Of a stretch of 64,000 nucleotides of DNA, positions 1 through 10,882 are shown in pieces. The first letter of the stretch is position 1. Each line of letters begins with the position of its first letter. The notes beneath the pieces were generated by a model. It was given only the letters and a program-made list of their open reading frames with translations, ran no database searches and was not told the DNA's origin. The translations under genes and the position numbers were made by a program. The DNA comes from Primula veris (Eukaryota; Streptophyta; Magnoliopsida; Ericales; Primulaceae). The DNA lies in contig OY821743.1 in NCBI GenBank assembly GCA_963682055.1, forward strand, positions 31,544,702 through 31,608,701. The letters are read 5' to 3'.

Positions 1-531
1 TGGAAAGTGAATTGGATTGGTTTATATAATCACCAAAGTCTGTTTTTCTGTATATGACCGTTGGCAGTGGTTGAGGCTTTTATCCACAGGTTTTAAGCAA
101 CTTTCCAGAATAAGCTGAAAAGCTGTTTTCGAAATCTGCAGAAAACGATCGGTCGTTTTCTACAGTCGATCGGTCGTTTTCAGAAAACGATCGGTCGTTT
201 TCTGAGAAACGATCGGTCGTTTTTTCGACGTCCTCACTGGAAGAATTTGGTACAAAAACGATCGGTTGTTTTTGTACAGACGATCGGTCGTTCTCTGTTT
301 TCTCGCTTTTCTTCGAATGCTCATAACTCCTTCGTTTTAGCTCCGATTCTGATTCCGCTTGAACCTGTGGCTTTGTTTTTCTGTGCTCTATCTTTCTGGT
401 GTTCTGGAATTTACAAAATCTACTTTTGGAAAAGACAAGCATTATATCATCGAAATAGAGAAATCGTAAAATCATTAAAAACATAATCAACGTTATAATC
501 AAAATCAATTATTGAACCCCATGGTTCAACA
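1..531 (-). repeat. 3' LTR of the Copia element, truncated by window start
   Basis: This matches 3813-4343 base for base apart from scattered substitutions. On the minus strand it begins TGTTGAACC at 531. Positions 146-293 carry several copies of the motif GATCGGTCG spaced by T-rich runs, and 300-485 holds the module shared with the Gypsy leader. Open frames here in either direction are by-products of the repeat. Confidence 0.9.
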
Positions 532-546
532 ATCTCCCCCATTTTG
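532..546 (-). other. Polypurine tract of the Copia element
   Basis: On the minus strand the bases just before the LTR read AAAATGGGGGAGAT, directly abutting TGTTGAACC. This is the expected plus-strand priming site for reverse transcription. A second similar tract, CCAAAGGGGGAGAAA, lies about 95 bp inside (around 626-640). Confidence 0.8.
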
Positions 547-806
547 ATTATGACAAAATAATGATGATTTTACAAAAAAATATCTCCTCCATTTTAACAA
601 ATCGCATTTCTCTAAATATCATTTTTCTCCCCCTTTGGCATTATCAAAATGCAATAAATAAAAAATATGTGGGGTTTATGTGGAGGGTTTTCAAAGAAAA
701 ACCAAAACATGAAAAATGTTATTATGATGCATATTACCCAACTAATCACATATATGTATATATTATAGATTAGAATGTACCGAATATGTGATGTCGAGTC
801 CGCTCG

Positions 807-3023
807 CTAATGGCATTTGCATTGAGCGTTTCCAAGTCCAAATAGGTGGTACCATTTGTTGGTATGCCTTCCACCTTTGTCGATTAATGGCACTTCATTC
901 TTGATGGTAGAGTCGATCCTTTTGACTTCCACGAATTTCGCCGGTGTAGTCAACCACTTATTGATTTTCTCCTTTTGGATGGAGATACCTACAACACAAG
1001 ATTTGTCTTTTGGTACCCAATTTCTTTTGGGTCCGACATTGTTAGTGACTCGGGTCTTTACTACCCATTTCAAATCGCTTCTACTAACACCGAAACGATA
1101 AGGGCATCTCGAAGAAATATGCTCATTTCTACTACAATGCACACAATGCTTAGACTTTTTAGTATAACGAGAGTTATACGAAGTTTTGGAAAGGGTTTTC
1201 GGAGTATTCAATTTGGTTTTAAAACCTAACCCTTTTCTATCATTAAAAGATTTTTGAAAAATCTTGGAAGTACTCCCTTTGGTAAAAACAACCTCTTGTT
1301 TAGGCGGGGTAGGAGTTTTAGAAATGTTAGAGGTTTTGACGAAACGGGTTTTGTTTGAAGTAGAACCAATGCAATCAAAGCCTAATCCACTCTTATCATT
1401 GAACTCTTTTTGACAACTCAAAATGTTATCTAAAACGGTTTTACCTTTAGAAAACTTTGAAATTGTTAAATCGAGTTTTTCAATGGAAATGACAAGCTCA
1501 TTGTTTTTATTTTTCAAAGTTTCATTCTCGGTTTCTAAAAGCTTGACCTTGTCATTTAAGTTAAAAGCATGAGAACTCAAAACCTTGTTTTTGCTTTTAA
1601 CTTTATCGAAAGCATCCTTTAACTCTTCAATTTTTTCTAATAAGTCGCAATCTAAAGAAGATGGTTTTGAAAGAGTTTTAGTAAGTCTAGAGACTTCATT
1701 TTTAAGAAAATTGATCTCGGTTTGTAAAGACTTGTTTTGAATGACGAGATCATTGTTTTTATCTTTCAAGTCTTCCTTTTCGTCATCTACATCATGTAAA
1801 GAGAATGACGATGTCGGACTAGACTCATTTTCAATTTTATCTCTTTTCAAGGATCTTATTTCTTCATTGAGAGAAGAATTTATCCTTTTAAGAGAGTCGA
1901 CCTTTTCGACAAGTTTAGGAAACTTTTTGGAGTAAGTATCGCACATATGAAGTAATTCATCATAGGATAGATCATTTACCTCATCGGTTTCGCTTTCACT
2001 TGAAGACGATTGGTTTGGCTCAATGTTGTCTTCCAAGGCCATATAGCAACCAAGGTGAGCGACTTCATCTTGGTCAGAGCTATTGCTAGAGCTTGAAGCG
2101 GATATCTTCTTCTTGCCTTTGCTCTTGCGATTCTTGAAGCAATCTCTAGCTATGTGCCCTTCCTTACCACAAGTATAGCAAACAAAATCGTTAGAATAAA
2201 TTGAATTATTTGACGATTTACCTTTATGTTTGCGTTGGTCTTTTAGCTTGAGTAGTTCCTTGACGATTCGAATGATTTGCATAGAATTTTCGTCGTCATT
2301 GGATAGCTCATCGCTTTCGTCACAAGTAGTTCCTTTGAAAGCTATCTCCTTCCTTTTTGAGATTGGCTTGTGACTATTGAGGGTGATCTCGTGAGTAATG
2401 AGTGAACCCGTCAATGCATCAAGAGTGTATGTATTCATGTCGTGCGCCTCTTGAATTGCGGTGACCTTTGGTTCCCATTCTTTCGGTAAGCTCCGAATCA
2501 CCTTTGAGACCATTTCCTTACAAGATAAATGCTTACCAAGAGATGTTAATCCGTTAGTAATAGTAGTAAATCTAGCAAGCATATCGGAAATAGTTTCACC
2601 CTCGCTCATTTTAAAAAGCTCGTAGTCATGAACTAATAGTTGAAGTTTGCAATCCTTAACTTGGTTAGTCCCTTCATGCATTACTACTAGCTTATCCCAC
2701 ATACCCTTAGCGGTTTTACAAGCGGAAATTTTATTGTACTCGTTAGGAGAAACGGCACAAACAATAGCGTACATCGCTTTGGCGTTCGTAGAGTAGGCTT
2801 CTAGTTGAGCGTTATCTAGGTCCTCTACGGGGATTGGGTTCTCGCTATTTTCGGATGTAGGTGCGGAATATCCTACTTTTATGGTCATCCAAAGTCTAAC
2901 ATTATAGCTTTGTAAAAACATGTTCATCCTATCCTTCCAATATGAAAAATTAATTCCATCAAAATAAGGTGGAGTATTTGGGGATAAAGCTATGCCGGAT
3001 GCGAAATTGTACAAATTAGCCAT
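807..3023 (-). CDS. Copia Gag polyprotein, SIRE-like, without pol
   Basis: 738 residues on the minus strand. The N-terminus (about 20-45) has the Copia gag motif around FSYWKDRMNMFL. Residues about 95-215 are a UBN2-type capsid region (KGMWDKL, SLPKEWEP). A CCHC zinc knuckle, CYTCGKEGHIARDC, lies near 280, then a Ser/Asp-rich stretch and a long Lys/Glu/Leu coiled coil (about 370-540). A second Cys/His cluster, CVHCSRNEHISSRC, lies near 640. Residues GPKRNWVPK near 675 resemble the tail just before protease in full-length Copia polyproteins. The frame then stops with no protease active site, so pol is absent rather than frameshifted. The frame is uninterrupted, which suggests recent activity in trans. 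The start chosen is the first ATG after the primer-binding site. Confidence 0.88.
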   Translation of the reverse strand: MANLYNFASGIALSPNTPPYFDGINFSYWKDRMNMFLQSYNVRLWMTIKVGYSAPTSENSENPIPVEDLDNAQLEAYSTNAKAMYAIVCAVSPNEYNKISACKTAKGMWDKLVVMHEGTNQVKDCKLQLLVHDYELFKMSEGETISDMLARFTTITNGLTSLGKHLSCKEMVSKVIRSLPKEWEPKVTAIQEAHDMNTYTLDALTGSLITHEITLNSHKPISKRKEIAFKGTTCDESDELSNDDENSMQIIRIVKELLKLKDQRKHKGKSSNNSIYSNDFVCYTCGKEGHIARDCFKNRKSKGKKKISASSSSNSSDQDEVAHLGCYMALEDNIEPNQSSSSESETDEVNDLSYDELLHMCDTYSKKFPKLVEKVDSLKRINSSLNEEIRSLKRDKIENESSPTSSFSLHDVDDEKEDLKDKNNDLVIQNKSLQTEINFLKNEVSRLTKTLSKPSSLDCDLLEKIEELKDAFDKVKSKNKVLSSHAFNLNDKVKLLETENETLKNKNNELVISIEKLDLTISKFSKGKTVLDNILSCQKEFNDKSGLGFDCIGSTSNKTRFVKTSNISKTPTPPKQEVVFTKGSTSKIFQKSFNDRKGLGFKTKLNTPKTLSKTSYNSRYTKKSKHCVHCSRNEHISSRCPYRFGVSRSDLKWVVKTRVTNNVGPKRNWVPKDKSCVVGISIQKEKINKWLTTPAKFVEVKRIDSTIKNEVPLIDKGGRHTNKWYHLFGLGNAQCKCH

Positions 3024-3071
3024 CGGGATCTTAACTCTAAAATCGTTAGATTCCTATATGCAAGAGCCTCG

Positions 3072-3083
3072 GCTCTGATACCA
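3072..3083 (-). other. Primer-binding site, initiator Met-tRNA
   Basis: The minus strand reads TGGTATCAGAGC, complementary to the 3' end of plant initiator Met-tRNA, two bases inside the 5' LTR end. This fixes the element's orientation. Confidence 0.9.
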
Positions 3084-3085
3084 AT

Positions 3086-4343
3086 TGTTGGCCCGGTGCG
3101 GCTAAACCTTAGAGGAGGGGTGAATAAGGTTTTTGGCGCTTTTTGCCTGATTAAAAACTAAGTGCAACTAGCAACCCAACTTTTTTCTATTCTAAGCTTA
3201 AGCGTTACTAAACATTGAAAATTCAAACGCAAGCAAGATAATAAACAAAGTATAAGTTGCGGAAAGTAAAAGTTAAGGGAAAGAAAATGACACCGCGATT
3301 TATAGAGGTTCGGCAAACGGCCTACGTCCTCTCCTCGGTACTACCGAGTATTTCACTAAAAATAATTTTCCCGATTTTACAAATCCTATCAAGCTCAATC
3401 GACCGATTGGCTCACCCTCTACCCGAGGTTCCTACTCTTGATACAAGTGCAAGCGTACACGTCTAATGAGTTAACGACTCCCCCTCAATATATGAGTACC
3501 CAAGTGTTTAACCTAGAACTTTTAACCAACACTTTGGCTTAAAAGCTTCTACCCAAACACTCACTCACAAATGAGCTTATAAAACACTCTTTACAAAATT
3601 GTTGAAATTACAACACTCTCACAATTTGATTGCTTCTAAAATAAGCTAATTTGTGATTTTGATGTTGTTTGATCTTTGTTGGAGCTTGTATCGATTTATC
3701 TTCAATTTCTCTCTTTTCGAAGTATTTCACCAAAATGGTGATTTTGGGTTTTTGTATATGAGAGAGGTTGAAGGATTGATTATGGATATGAATGGATGTT
3801 GATTGGTGACTTTGGAAAGTGAATTGGATTGGTTTATATAATCACCAAAGTCTATTTTTTTGTATATGACCGTTGGCAGTGGTTGAGGCTTTTATCCACA
3901 GGTTTTAAACAACTTTCCAGAATAAGCTGAAAAGCTGTTTTCGAAATCTGCAGAAAACGATCGGTCGTTTTCTACAGTCGATCGGTCGTTTTCATAAAAT
4001 GATCGGTCGTTTTCTAAGAAACGATCGGTCATTTTTTCGACGTCCTCACTGGAAGAATTTGGTACAAAAACGATCGGTCGTTTTTGTACAGACGATCGGT
4101 CGTTCTCTGTTTTCTCGCTTTTCTTCGAATGCTCATAACTCCTTCGTTTTAGCTCCGATTCTGGTTCCGCTTGAACCTGTGGCTTTTTTTTTCTGTGCTC
4201 TATCTTTCTGGTGTTCTGGAATTTACAAATTCTACTTTTGGAAAAGACAAGCATTATATCATCGAAATAGAGAAATCGTAAAATCATTAAAAACATAATC
4301 AACGTTATAATCAAAATCAATTATTGAACCCCATGGTTCAACA
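3086..4343 (-). repeat. 5' LTR of the Copia element, complete (1258 bp)
   Basis: On the minus strand it runs from TGTTGAACC (4343) to GGGCCAACA (3086), the usual TG...CA ends. GATCGGTCG copies lie at 3957-4105 and the Gypsy-shared module at about 4115-4300. The flanking pentamer outside is ACAGT (4344-4348). The partner target duplication lies off the window. Confidence 0.88.
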
Positions 4344-4625
4344 ACAGTGAAATTGATGATTTTTATTTATTAATAATGAATTTGATCATTCATAGTGAAT
4401 TTGATGATTTTTGTTTATTGATGGTGAATTTGTACAATTTTGTTTATCAATGATGAATTTTTTGGTTTGTTTACTAGTAGTGAATTGAATTTGGTGATCT
4501 TAGTTTATTCATAGTGAATTTGATGACTTGTTTTTATTAGAATGAACTTTGTTTAATAATGAAAAATTGATGATTTGTGTTTAACAATAATGATTTTGAT
4601 AATTTTGGTTATTAATTGTGAAATA
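4344..4625. repeat. Degenerate AT-rich tandem repeat, about 30-35-bp unit
   Basis: Variants of AGTGAATTTGATGATTT followed by TTTATTNAT recur about eight times with substitutions and small indels. No coding sequence is seen. It abuts the Copia 5' LTR directly, so it is probably the older substrate. Confidence 0.65.
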
Positions 4626-5530
4626 AATGTTATTTTTGGCCGAAATTATAGATCAAGAAGGAAAGTCCTCACTTCTCTCCTTAGTTAAAGCATTTAACTC
4701 CATTTTAGCTGTTTATGAAGGTTTCTGCAATTTAAAAAAGGTACATTTTAAACAGGTTTCTGTTTTCTTTATAGCTCGTTTAATTAATTCACCTCATGTG
4801 ATCTAACAAGCTAACTCTATAGCCCATAGAAAACACCAAATTCACTTAGTTAGAGTGCATGTATGCATCTAATTATTTGAGTTGAAAGTAGATCTTCAGA
4901 TCTTGTCACCTCTTTACTAGAAGCTAATGTCAGCAATGTGATTTCGTGGCCAAGTTACGGAATGTGTTTGTGGTATCAACTGCTATTACAGTTGCATGGA
5001 ATCACCAAATTTTTAAGATATATTAACAGTTTATGTGCTTAAGTAAGTCAAAGGTTCAAACTGACCGACTGTTTTAGTAAAAAGTGCATCAAAATTAGTA
5101 GACAAAACCTTCTCAAAAGAGGCGAGGCGTGTACGCAGAGCGAAAAGGAGTAACAAAGCCTACAAAATAATAAGTTCCAGGTTATCCACAAAATCGTGTA
5201 TGGAAGGAGGTAACTCAGACCGGGTCCTTTGAAAATGGATATTAAGATACTCAGTTAAGAATAATGTTTCTTTCTACTCCTCTAATTCTTGCTATTTCTT
5301 TCTTACCATTATCACACATATCAGTAGAGACTATTTTACTCACTTTTTAAAAAGCATTAACATGAGAACCGTTTCCTTTTGGCATGGTGATAGAAATTGG
5401 AAAAACTAAAGCTGAAGTTGCCTATGTTACATCCACTATTTTTTCAGTTTAATAGATGCTAAGCAAAAGTTGAGGTTATTTTGGAAATCAGATAAGCTTT
5501 GTAATTGCTTTTTTGGTTTAACTGCCTGTA
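4626..5530. other. AT-rich stretch without recognised features
   Basis: I see no coding frame, terminal repeat or RNA gene. It might contain degraded upstream introns or exons of the COX5b fragment, but no further COX5b-like residues could be read. Confidence 0.5.
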
Positions 5531-5826
5531 GGAAGAACCTGCAATTATTAAGTCCTACTATGACAGAAGAATCGTAGGATGCCCTGGAGGTGAAGGAGGT
5601 AACCTTCTGATCCAGTAACTAGAGTTTTACAGGATAATTGATATCTAATTGATAACTACTAGAGTATTGATCCAGAATACTTGTTTTTTTCTTAGCTTGT
5701 TGCTAAATACTATCTGACAGAATATTGCCTATTTTCTTCTGAACAGAGGATGAACATGATGTTGTTTGGTTCTGGTTAGAGAAAGGCAAGCCACATGAAT
5801 GCCCAGTCTGCACATAGTACATTGCG
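5531..5826 (+). pseudogene. COX5B: Cytochrome c oxidase subunit 5b fragment, two exons, in-frame stop
   Basis: Exon A (5531-5598) follows the acceptor CCTGTAG and reads EEPAIIKSYYDRRIVGCPGG. Exon B (5747-5826) follows TTCTGAACAG and reads EDEHDVVWFWLEKGKPHECP then VCT-stop-YIA, ending at a GTGAGT donor. The phase-1 junction joins as GEGEDEHD, which is the conserved COX5b zinc-site region with its Cys ligands (CPGG and CPVC). Nuclear COX5b is a mitochondrial complex IV subunit. A TAG at 5815-5817 replaces the expected Gln, and the N-terminal transit-peptide exons and the last C-terminal exon are not visible. It is therefore a broken copy. It lies less than 2 kb from the 3' end of a CACTA element and may be a captured gene fragment. 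Confidence 0.85.
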
Positions 5827-6054
5827 GTGAGTTAATATACATTTATAATGAATTCAAGTAATCGATAATTTTTTTGAATAAAAGTCTGAATATAAATGTG
5901 CCTTATATAAATTCCCACATCCATGAAAACACATCATTTCATAATGCTTTTTTTTTTCTGGTCGTCATCACGGTGGGAGAAGGGGGGAAAAGGTAGTAGC
6001 TAGCAAAGTTAATTAGATTAATTTTTAAAATCTCGAGTTTACTTTCACATGCAA

Positions 6055-6145
6055 TAGGGGTCCAGACTAGGAAGGATCTCCCTATGCATGATGGTTATTG
6101 GAGCAAAGTAGATGCGATAAAGAAGGATGAAGCTATCCGAAGTCT
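6055..6145 (+). pseudogene. Candidate exon, possibly from the CACTA element
   Basis: An open stretch reads LPMHDGYWSKVDAIKKDEAI and ends at a GTATTG donor-like site. Its composition resembles parts of Ptta/En/Spm-type proteins, but I cannot assign it firmly. It lies between the COX5b fragment and the transposase tail. Confidence 0.35.
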
Positions 6146-6599
6146 GATGGTATTGAGTTTTAAATCGCTTACTAAATAAATTAATTCATTTGTTATCTTT
6201 CCTTTATGTATTTTGATTACTTAATTGCTTTTTCCTTGCCTGAGGTTGCATATCCTTTTTGTTTAAATTTTACAAATTTGATTTTTTAACAATAACAAAG
6301 AATCATATGAACGACCTTGTTTGGCAGCCTTTCAAAAGTAAACTTATAAAGGATTTTACTTATAAGAACATTTTATTGTTCAGGTGGCTTCTGTAAAACT
6401 TACTTATAATCAAGTAAACAAGGCAAAAGCTTCATATTGGAGTTTATTTCTTTTTGTATAAATGATTTAACCAAGTGTGCAAAAATTTGTTTTTCTTCTC
6501 ATATTAGTAGAATATTTCCATCAAGCCTTGTTCTGTAATATAAACATATTATTCTGCAACTTGATGTCATCATCTCTAGTATAAACATATTATTCTGCA

Positions 6600-7479
6600 A
6601 CTTGATGTCATCATCTCTAATATTTTGGAAGGTATCGAGACCCGGAGTCATCTAAAACTAAACAAGGCGGTACATCGTCTCGTATCAATGAGTTAGAACG
6701 ACAATTGGCCGATGAGAAGACTGTTAGGGAAGACACGGAACGACGTCTGCATACATCGTAAAGAATGACATACGCGTTAGCAAAATCTTTTACAGTCAAG
6801 GTTTTACACTTCCGGAAGAAGGGTTCGAAAAAATTGTAGAGGATAAGCACGATGATGACAGTACATCTACATGATAGATGTTTCATGTTTTTATGATTTA
6901 GAATTTATATTTAGAATTATTCATTTTTATTACTCGTTTTGTAAATATGTGTTGTTTGGATCTTTAACATGGAATTTATTTTATTGATTGTTTTTCATAA
7001 TATTGATCTTAATATTCGTTTAATTAATTATTAGATAAAAATATATTTTGTAACGATTAATTTTAATAATATACTATAGATAGACTAAATTATCGCCGAC
7101 AAATCATTTCTCCAAAATCGAAGTGAAATGTTACATAATAAGAGTTGTGCCGACAAATCTTTTTTCTGAGTTAGATTCGTCGTTAAAAGATATAGCGACG
7201 AAATTTTTCGTCGGAACAAATCTAGCAATGAACATTTTTTGTCGCCCAATTCGTCGGCAAAAGTGAACTTGCCAGACGAAACAGTTTTTGTCGCCCAATT
7301 CGTCGGCAAAAGTAAAACTTGCCCGAGGAATTCAATTTTCGTCGCGTGGTTCCCGCCCGACAGTACATACGCGACGGAGTCTTAGCGACGAAAGTTTTGT
7401 CGCCTAAATGTTTAGGTGACGAAATATCAGCTTTAGCGATGAATATTTTTTATCGGCCTATAGTATTTTTCTTGTAGTG
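6600..7479 (+). mobile_element. CACTA (En/Spm) transposon, 3' part
   Basis: The right terminus at 7466-7479 reads TTTTTCTTGTAGTG, the reverse complement of the common plant CACTACAAGAAAAA end, followed by TAC. The subterminal region 7080-7440 is filled with short direct and inverted CGTCG/CGACG motifs (ATTCGTCGGCAAAAGT occurs twice in tandem), as in CACTA subterminal repeats. A transposase C-terminal relic lies at 6620-6876. I could not find a matching 5' terminus, so the left limit is only the start of the recognisable part. Confidence 0.8.
6620..6876 (+). pseudogene. CACTA-encoded Ptta/En/Spm-type protein, C-terminal coiled-coil relic
   Basis: The plus strand reads SSRINELERQLADEKTVRED followed by TERRLHTS and a stop. 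In another frame it then reads FYSQGFTLPEEGFEKIVEDK and an acidic tail ending in a stop. A coiled coil followed by a Gln-Gly-Leu-Pro style tail is typical of the C-termini of plant CACTA accessory proteins. The frame change and stop show it is dead. Confidence 0.6.
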
Positions 7480-7485
7480 TACCAT

Positions 7486-8343
7486 ATTGTTTGCGCTCCA
7501 TGCAAGCTGTGATATTGCCTATTAGTATTTTTATTTATTCGTGTTATCTTATATAACCTTCTTTGAGGTTGTATGTGTTTTCCTATGACTTACCAGAAAT
7601 TTTAATTTTCTTTTATCCATTTTTGGCATAATAATGAGGGTACTATGGGCCATTTCTAATTCGATTTTATTTCGTGTATTGAATTTATAGGTTTGTTGTA
7701 GTAACTTGATTGTATTATGCTGAGAAAACTATATCAACAACACATATCAATGACTATATAGTTGTTCCGGCCCAAGGCAAAAAGTCTATTAAGCTGCATT
7801 CAGTGTTTTCTCCAACATTTTTGGGCCCCAATCAAGCTTGAAGGTTAAGGCATTTGGATATCTAACTTTTTTTATTACCAAATCGAAAGATGATTTAGAC
7901 ATCCTAATTATAAGTGTCTAATTAAGTAAATTTTAATCTAAAGCATATCATTAAATATAAAATACATAATCATAATCATTAAAGAAACATTTAAACATTT
8001 TTTATTTATTTTTCTTTGCGAGTTTGCTATTCAAGTTTGTTAGTAAGTAGTTAAAACTTATATTTTCTTTGATTTTGATAGTTTCGTAAATGTGGATCAA
8101 TACTCATTACTTCAATGATATCGTAGATATTTCACATTGTAGTATTTTCATTTTATGCAATTTTCCAAATTTATTAAGCTATACAATAGAGTTTCTTAAA
8201 ATAAATGGGCCCCCACCAAAAAAAAGCCCCCAATTATACACATCAAGAATTGGGCCTTCGAGTCCTTCCTGGTTGCAATATATAAATGGTAAACATAACC
8301 CTAATTGTTACGCAGCCACAGCTAAACCTTTCGTTCTTGTAAA
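7486..8343 (+). promoter_or_regulatory. Copy 1 of a triplicated upstream region
   Basis: This aligns with the sequence before the first exons at 37344 and 49682: CTTCTTT... tracts, TTGGCATAATAATG, TTCCGGCCCAAGGCAAAAAG at about 7765-7785. Further down are GGGCC/GCCCA (site II-like) motifs and ACCCTAATTGTTAC (8297-8310). Site II plus telo-box-like motifs are typical of constitutively expressed plant genes. Expression is inferred, not shown. Confidence 0.55.
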
Positions 8344-8453
8344 ATGGAAAATGGTAGTGAAGCAGAAAAGAAAGACGGAGACAATGACAAAGGATTCCGT
8401 TTTACGGGCATTCAATCAATAATAAATCGAATAAGTGATTTACCAGATGAAGG
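8344..8453 (+). CDS. First exon of unrecognised gene, copy 1
   Basis: It starts at ATG 8344 and reads 36 codons, acidic then ending IINRISDLPDE, with a donor GTAAAT after GG (phase 2). The ending resembles the start of an F-box, but no F-box remainder follows, so that identity is not supported. A possible next exon lies at 10817-10882. It is homologous to 37344-37468 and 49682-49803, with lower similarity in the coding part. Confidence 0.45.
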
Positions 8454-8634
8454 GTAAATTAATTTCACTTTTCTTTTTTATATCTTTAATTTCTTTATGA
8501 AATTGTATCATCCCTCCGATCTCTTAAATACATTTAAACCTTAATTACCAATTTTCAGTGTCTTTCTTAAATTTCCCATATATGATTGGTATTTAAATGA
8601 TAGCAATCCTTTGAATGCGAGTTCAGGGTCTATG

Positions 8635-8911
8635 ATGGCAAACGGATCGGATCCGAAAAGATCCGATCAGACTCGGCCAGATCTGAATCATAAAATTCCA
8701 AGGTCCGATCCGTCCCGGTCCGAAAGATTCGAACTAGAACGAAATGTATTGGATCCGATCTGACGATCCATTGTGTCAATCAAGTCTAAACCAACTTTTA
8801 GAGTCCGAATGGGTCCGATCCGAATGGATCCAATTCAAACGGATTGGATCTTAACCGGATCCGATCCGACCCGTTCGATTCCGAACAGAAAAGGCCCAAT
8901 TGTCATCCCTA
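8635..8911. mobile_element. hAT-like MITE rich in GGATCCGATCC motifs
   Basis: It is flanked by the 8-bp direct repeat GGTCTATG (8627-8634 and 8912-8919), the hAT target-duplication length. The right end reads TTGTCATCCCTA and the left ATGGCAAACGG, which are imperfect inverted ends with the left short by several bases. The body is a dense set of GGATCCGATC-type palindromic words. No coding capacity. Confidence 0.7.
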
Positions 8912-8919
8912 GGTCTATG

Positions 8920-10442
8920 ATATGTTTGATGGCCTAACTTCTGAAAATTAACAAACCCTAGGCAATTATTAAATTTTGTATCACGTTGATTTTAATAATA
9001 ATGCAAAACTTCATTATTATTATGATCGACTTAAATTCTAATCATACAAAAAAAATTACAATTTACAAGCAATCAAAATATAATTTATGAAATTACAAAA
9101 AGGAGTTAACTGAGTTGTTCGCCTGATCAACTATTTGATGAAACCGTATCAAAAGTAATGAAACCCTCCAAAAAACGGGTCCCCATTTTGTGTTGTCATT
9201 GAGTTAGACCATATAATATACAGTGACCTTTACAACCATTAGATTAAAAAATGGAGGGTTAGATACATTTTCAATAACTTTTTTAATTTTTATTATATAT
9301 TAGACAAATTAGGATTTAATAAATTAAAAACAAATTTTACAACACAATAAAAACTCAAATAAAAATATAGAACCCTAGTGGATATTAGTCTAAATTTAAT
9401 TATTAATCAAAATATGAAAAAAAAAATAACAATTGAATATTTATTTTTGAAAACGGTATTTTGTGTCGTTCAATTGATTGACTGCACAAAAGAAAACCCC
9501 AAAAAACTAATGAAATAAATCAGACTACCGGTAAAAAAATATTTTCATAAAGTTTGTAATTTTTTACTAAAAGATTATGATTATAACATAAAGTTTCTCA
9601 CTTCTTAAAGCCTATATACTAATATTTTAAAATAGTTGTATTGTTATGTGAAGATTTACTGGACAAAATCTCAAAATGAGTCGAAATATACATATGCGTA
9701 TCAAAATTGTGTTGCGCAAAGGGTTTAAACATATGTGAGAGCTACAATGTCGTCTCGTCGTAAACATTTTTAAGACCCAAGACAAATAAAAAATATGGAG
9801 GTCTTTTTGTCTAAATATTAATTTTTCTCATTACTCATCGACAATAAAAATATCAAAACTAGTATAAGTAGTGTACAAAATATAATTAAATCCGAGAAAC
9901 TAATCAATAAAACAAAAAACAAAACTTCAAACAAAATAAATCAGAGAATTGTGTGGCCTTTGGGCATTTTGGAGAATTGAATTAATGATTGTTGAAGATG
10001 GGTTTAAATTTTCTGAAGTTAGTATGGTCCGGTTTTGATCAGGTTATCGTTTTTTCATATGTATTCGTAATTATTTTTTGATTGTTTTTGTTTCAACGTT
10101 TTATTTCATTTCCAAAGTGCTTATTGAAAAAAATCTGTAAAGTTTAACCTTTTATGTTTATTTTTGTATAAATTGTCAAACAAACAATTAAACATCAAGA
10201 AAGTATATAAAATACGTAAAAGTTTACGTATTTTATGAAATAAAATTAGATTAAGCGACTTTTTTCAGTTTAATTTTTCAACAAACAAACCATACTTTAA
10301 TTCCAAATTTGTGACCGACCTCGGATTATACCAATAGATTCAACATCAGGTCATTTTCTTAGACAAAAGTGACAGATATTGAAACTCGTAAATCACCACA
10401 AACAACAATAGATGGACTCTACTCTTGGTTGAGATAGAAAAT
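8920..10442. other. AT-rich stretch without recognised features
   Basis: No open frame of interest and no repeat ends are seen. Scattered poly(A/T) runs are the only pattern. It may be the first intron of the copy 1 gene. Confidence 0.5.
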
Positions 10443-10445
10443 ATT

Positions 10446-10616
10446 CATTACAAGAATTTTTTTGACCGCTGACAGTTTATTGCTATTCTTATTCTGAAGC
10501 TAAAGTACTAGTATAGAGTTAATTTAGTCACAGAAATAACAACAGAATTGTTGCTATTCTTATTACCAAATTAGTAAAACAAAGTATCTATCAGCGGTCA
10601 TACTTTTTCGATAATG
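10446..10616. mobile_element. 171-bp CACTA-type MITE
   Basis: The left end reads CATTACAAGAATTTTTTTGA then CCGCTGACAG. The right end, reversed, reads CATTATCGAAAAAGTATGA then CCGCTGATAG. These are about 29-bp inverted ends differing from CACTACAAG by one or more bases. It is flanked by a 3-bp duplication ATT (10443-10445 and 10617-10619), the CACTA length. It is non-coding. Confidence 0.75.
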
Positions 10617-10816
10617 ATTAAGGTCCTTGCTTGAGACCATTGAAAGTGCTCTCGTTCACATGTAATGTTCGATAGGTAGACGTAGTATGCAATATTGATT
10701 CTTAACGTGCATTTACGGTAAACTAAAAAGAATTTTATGACTTATAAGAAGTATGCATGATTGTATATGATACTATTTCTATTTGGTACTGAATCAAAAT
10801 TTCGATGTTTGAGCAG

Positions 10817-10882
10817 GATTGCCTATTGGTGTCCAGTGAGACGGGAGATTGATACTGCCAATGGGGCGGGGGACTTTTTGAG
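10817..10882 (+). pseudogene. Candidate downstream exon of copy 1
   Basis: After acceptor GAGCAG the frame continues open from the phase-2 end of the 8344-8453 exon (reading IAYWCPVRREIDTANGAGDF) to a GTGTGT donor. The words GATTGATACTGCCAATG and TCCAG also occur near 56935-56970, downstream of copy 3. The coding potential is weak and rests on splice sites and this short match. Confidence 0.3.

Larger units (their letters stand above)
1..4343 (-). mobile_element. Gag-only Copia LTR retrotransposon (TR-GAG-like), left end cut by window
   Basis: Two direct copies of an LTR (1-531, cut by the window edge, and 3086-4343) flank a 2.55-kb interior. The element reads on the minus strand: the primer-binding site (3072-3083) adjoins the right LTR and a purine-rich tract adjoins the left LTR. 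The interior holds a 738-codon gag frame and nothing recognisable as protease, integrase, reverse transcriptase or RNase H. That is the layout described for plant TR-GAG elements, which are taken to depend on an autonomous relative for pol. The LTR copies look nearly identical where they overlap, so the insertion is probably fairly young. Only one flank is visible, so no target duplication can be tested. Confidence 0.88.

Noticed and set aside
80..508. 142-codon minus frame in the Copia LTR with repeated NDRS residues (also 3892-4320)
   Set aside because: It is a translation of the GATCGGTCG repeats within an LTR. Its presence in both LTR copies reflects LTR identity, not a gene.
8344..8453. 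F-box gene start (RISDLPDE)
   Set aside because: Only the first few F-box-like residues are present and the next possible exon does not continue an F-box. The identity was left open.
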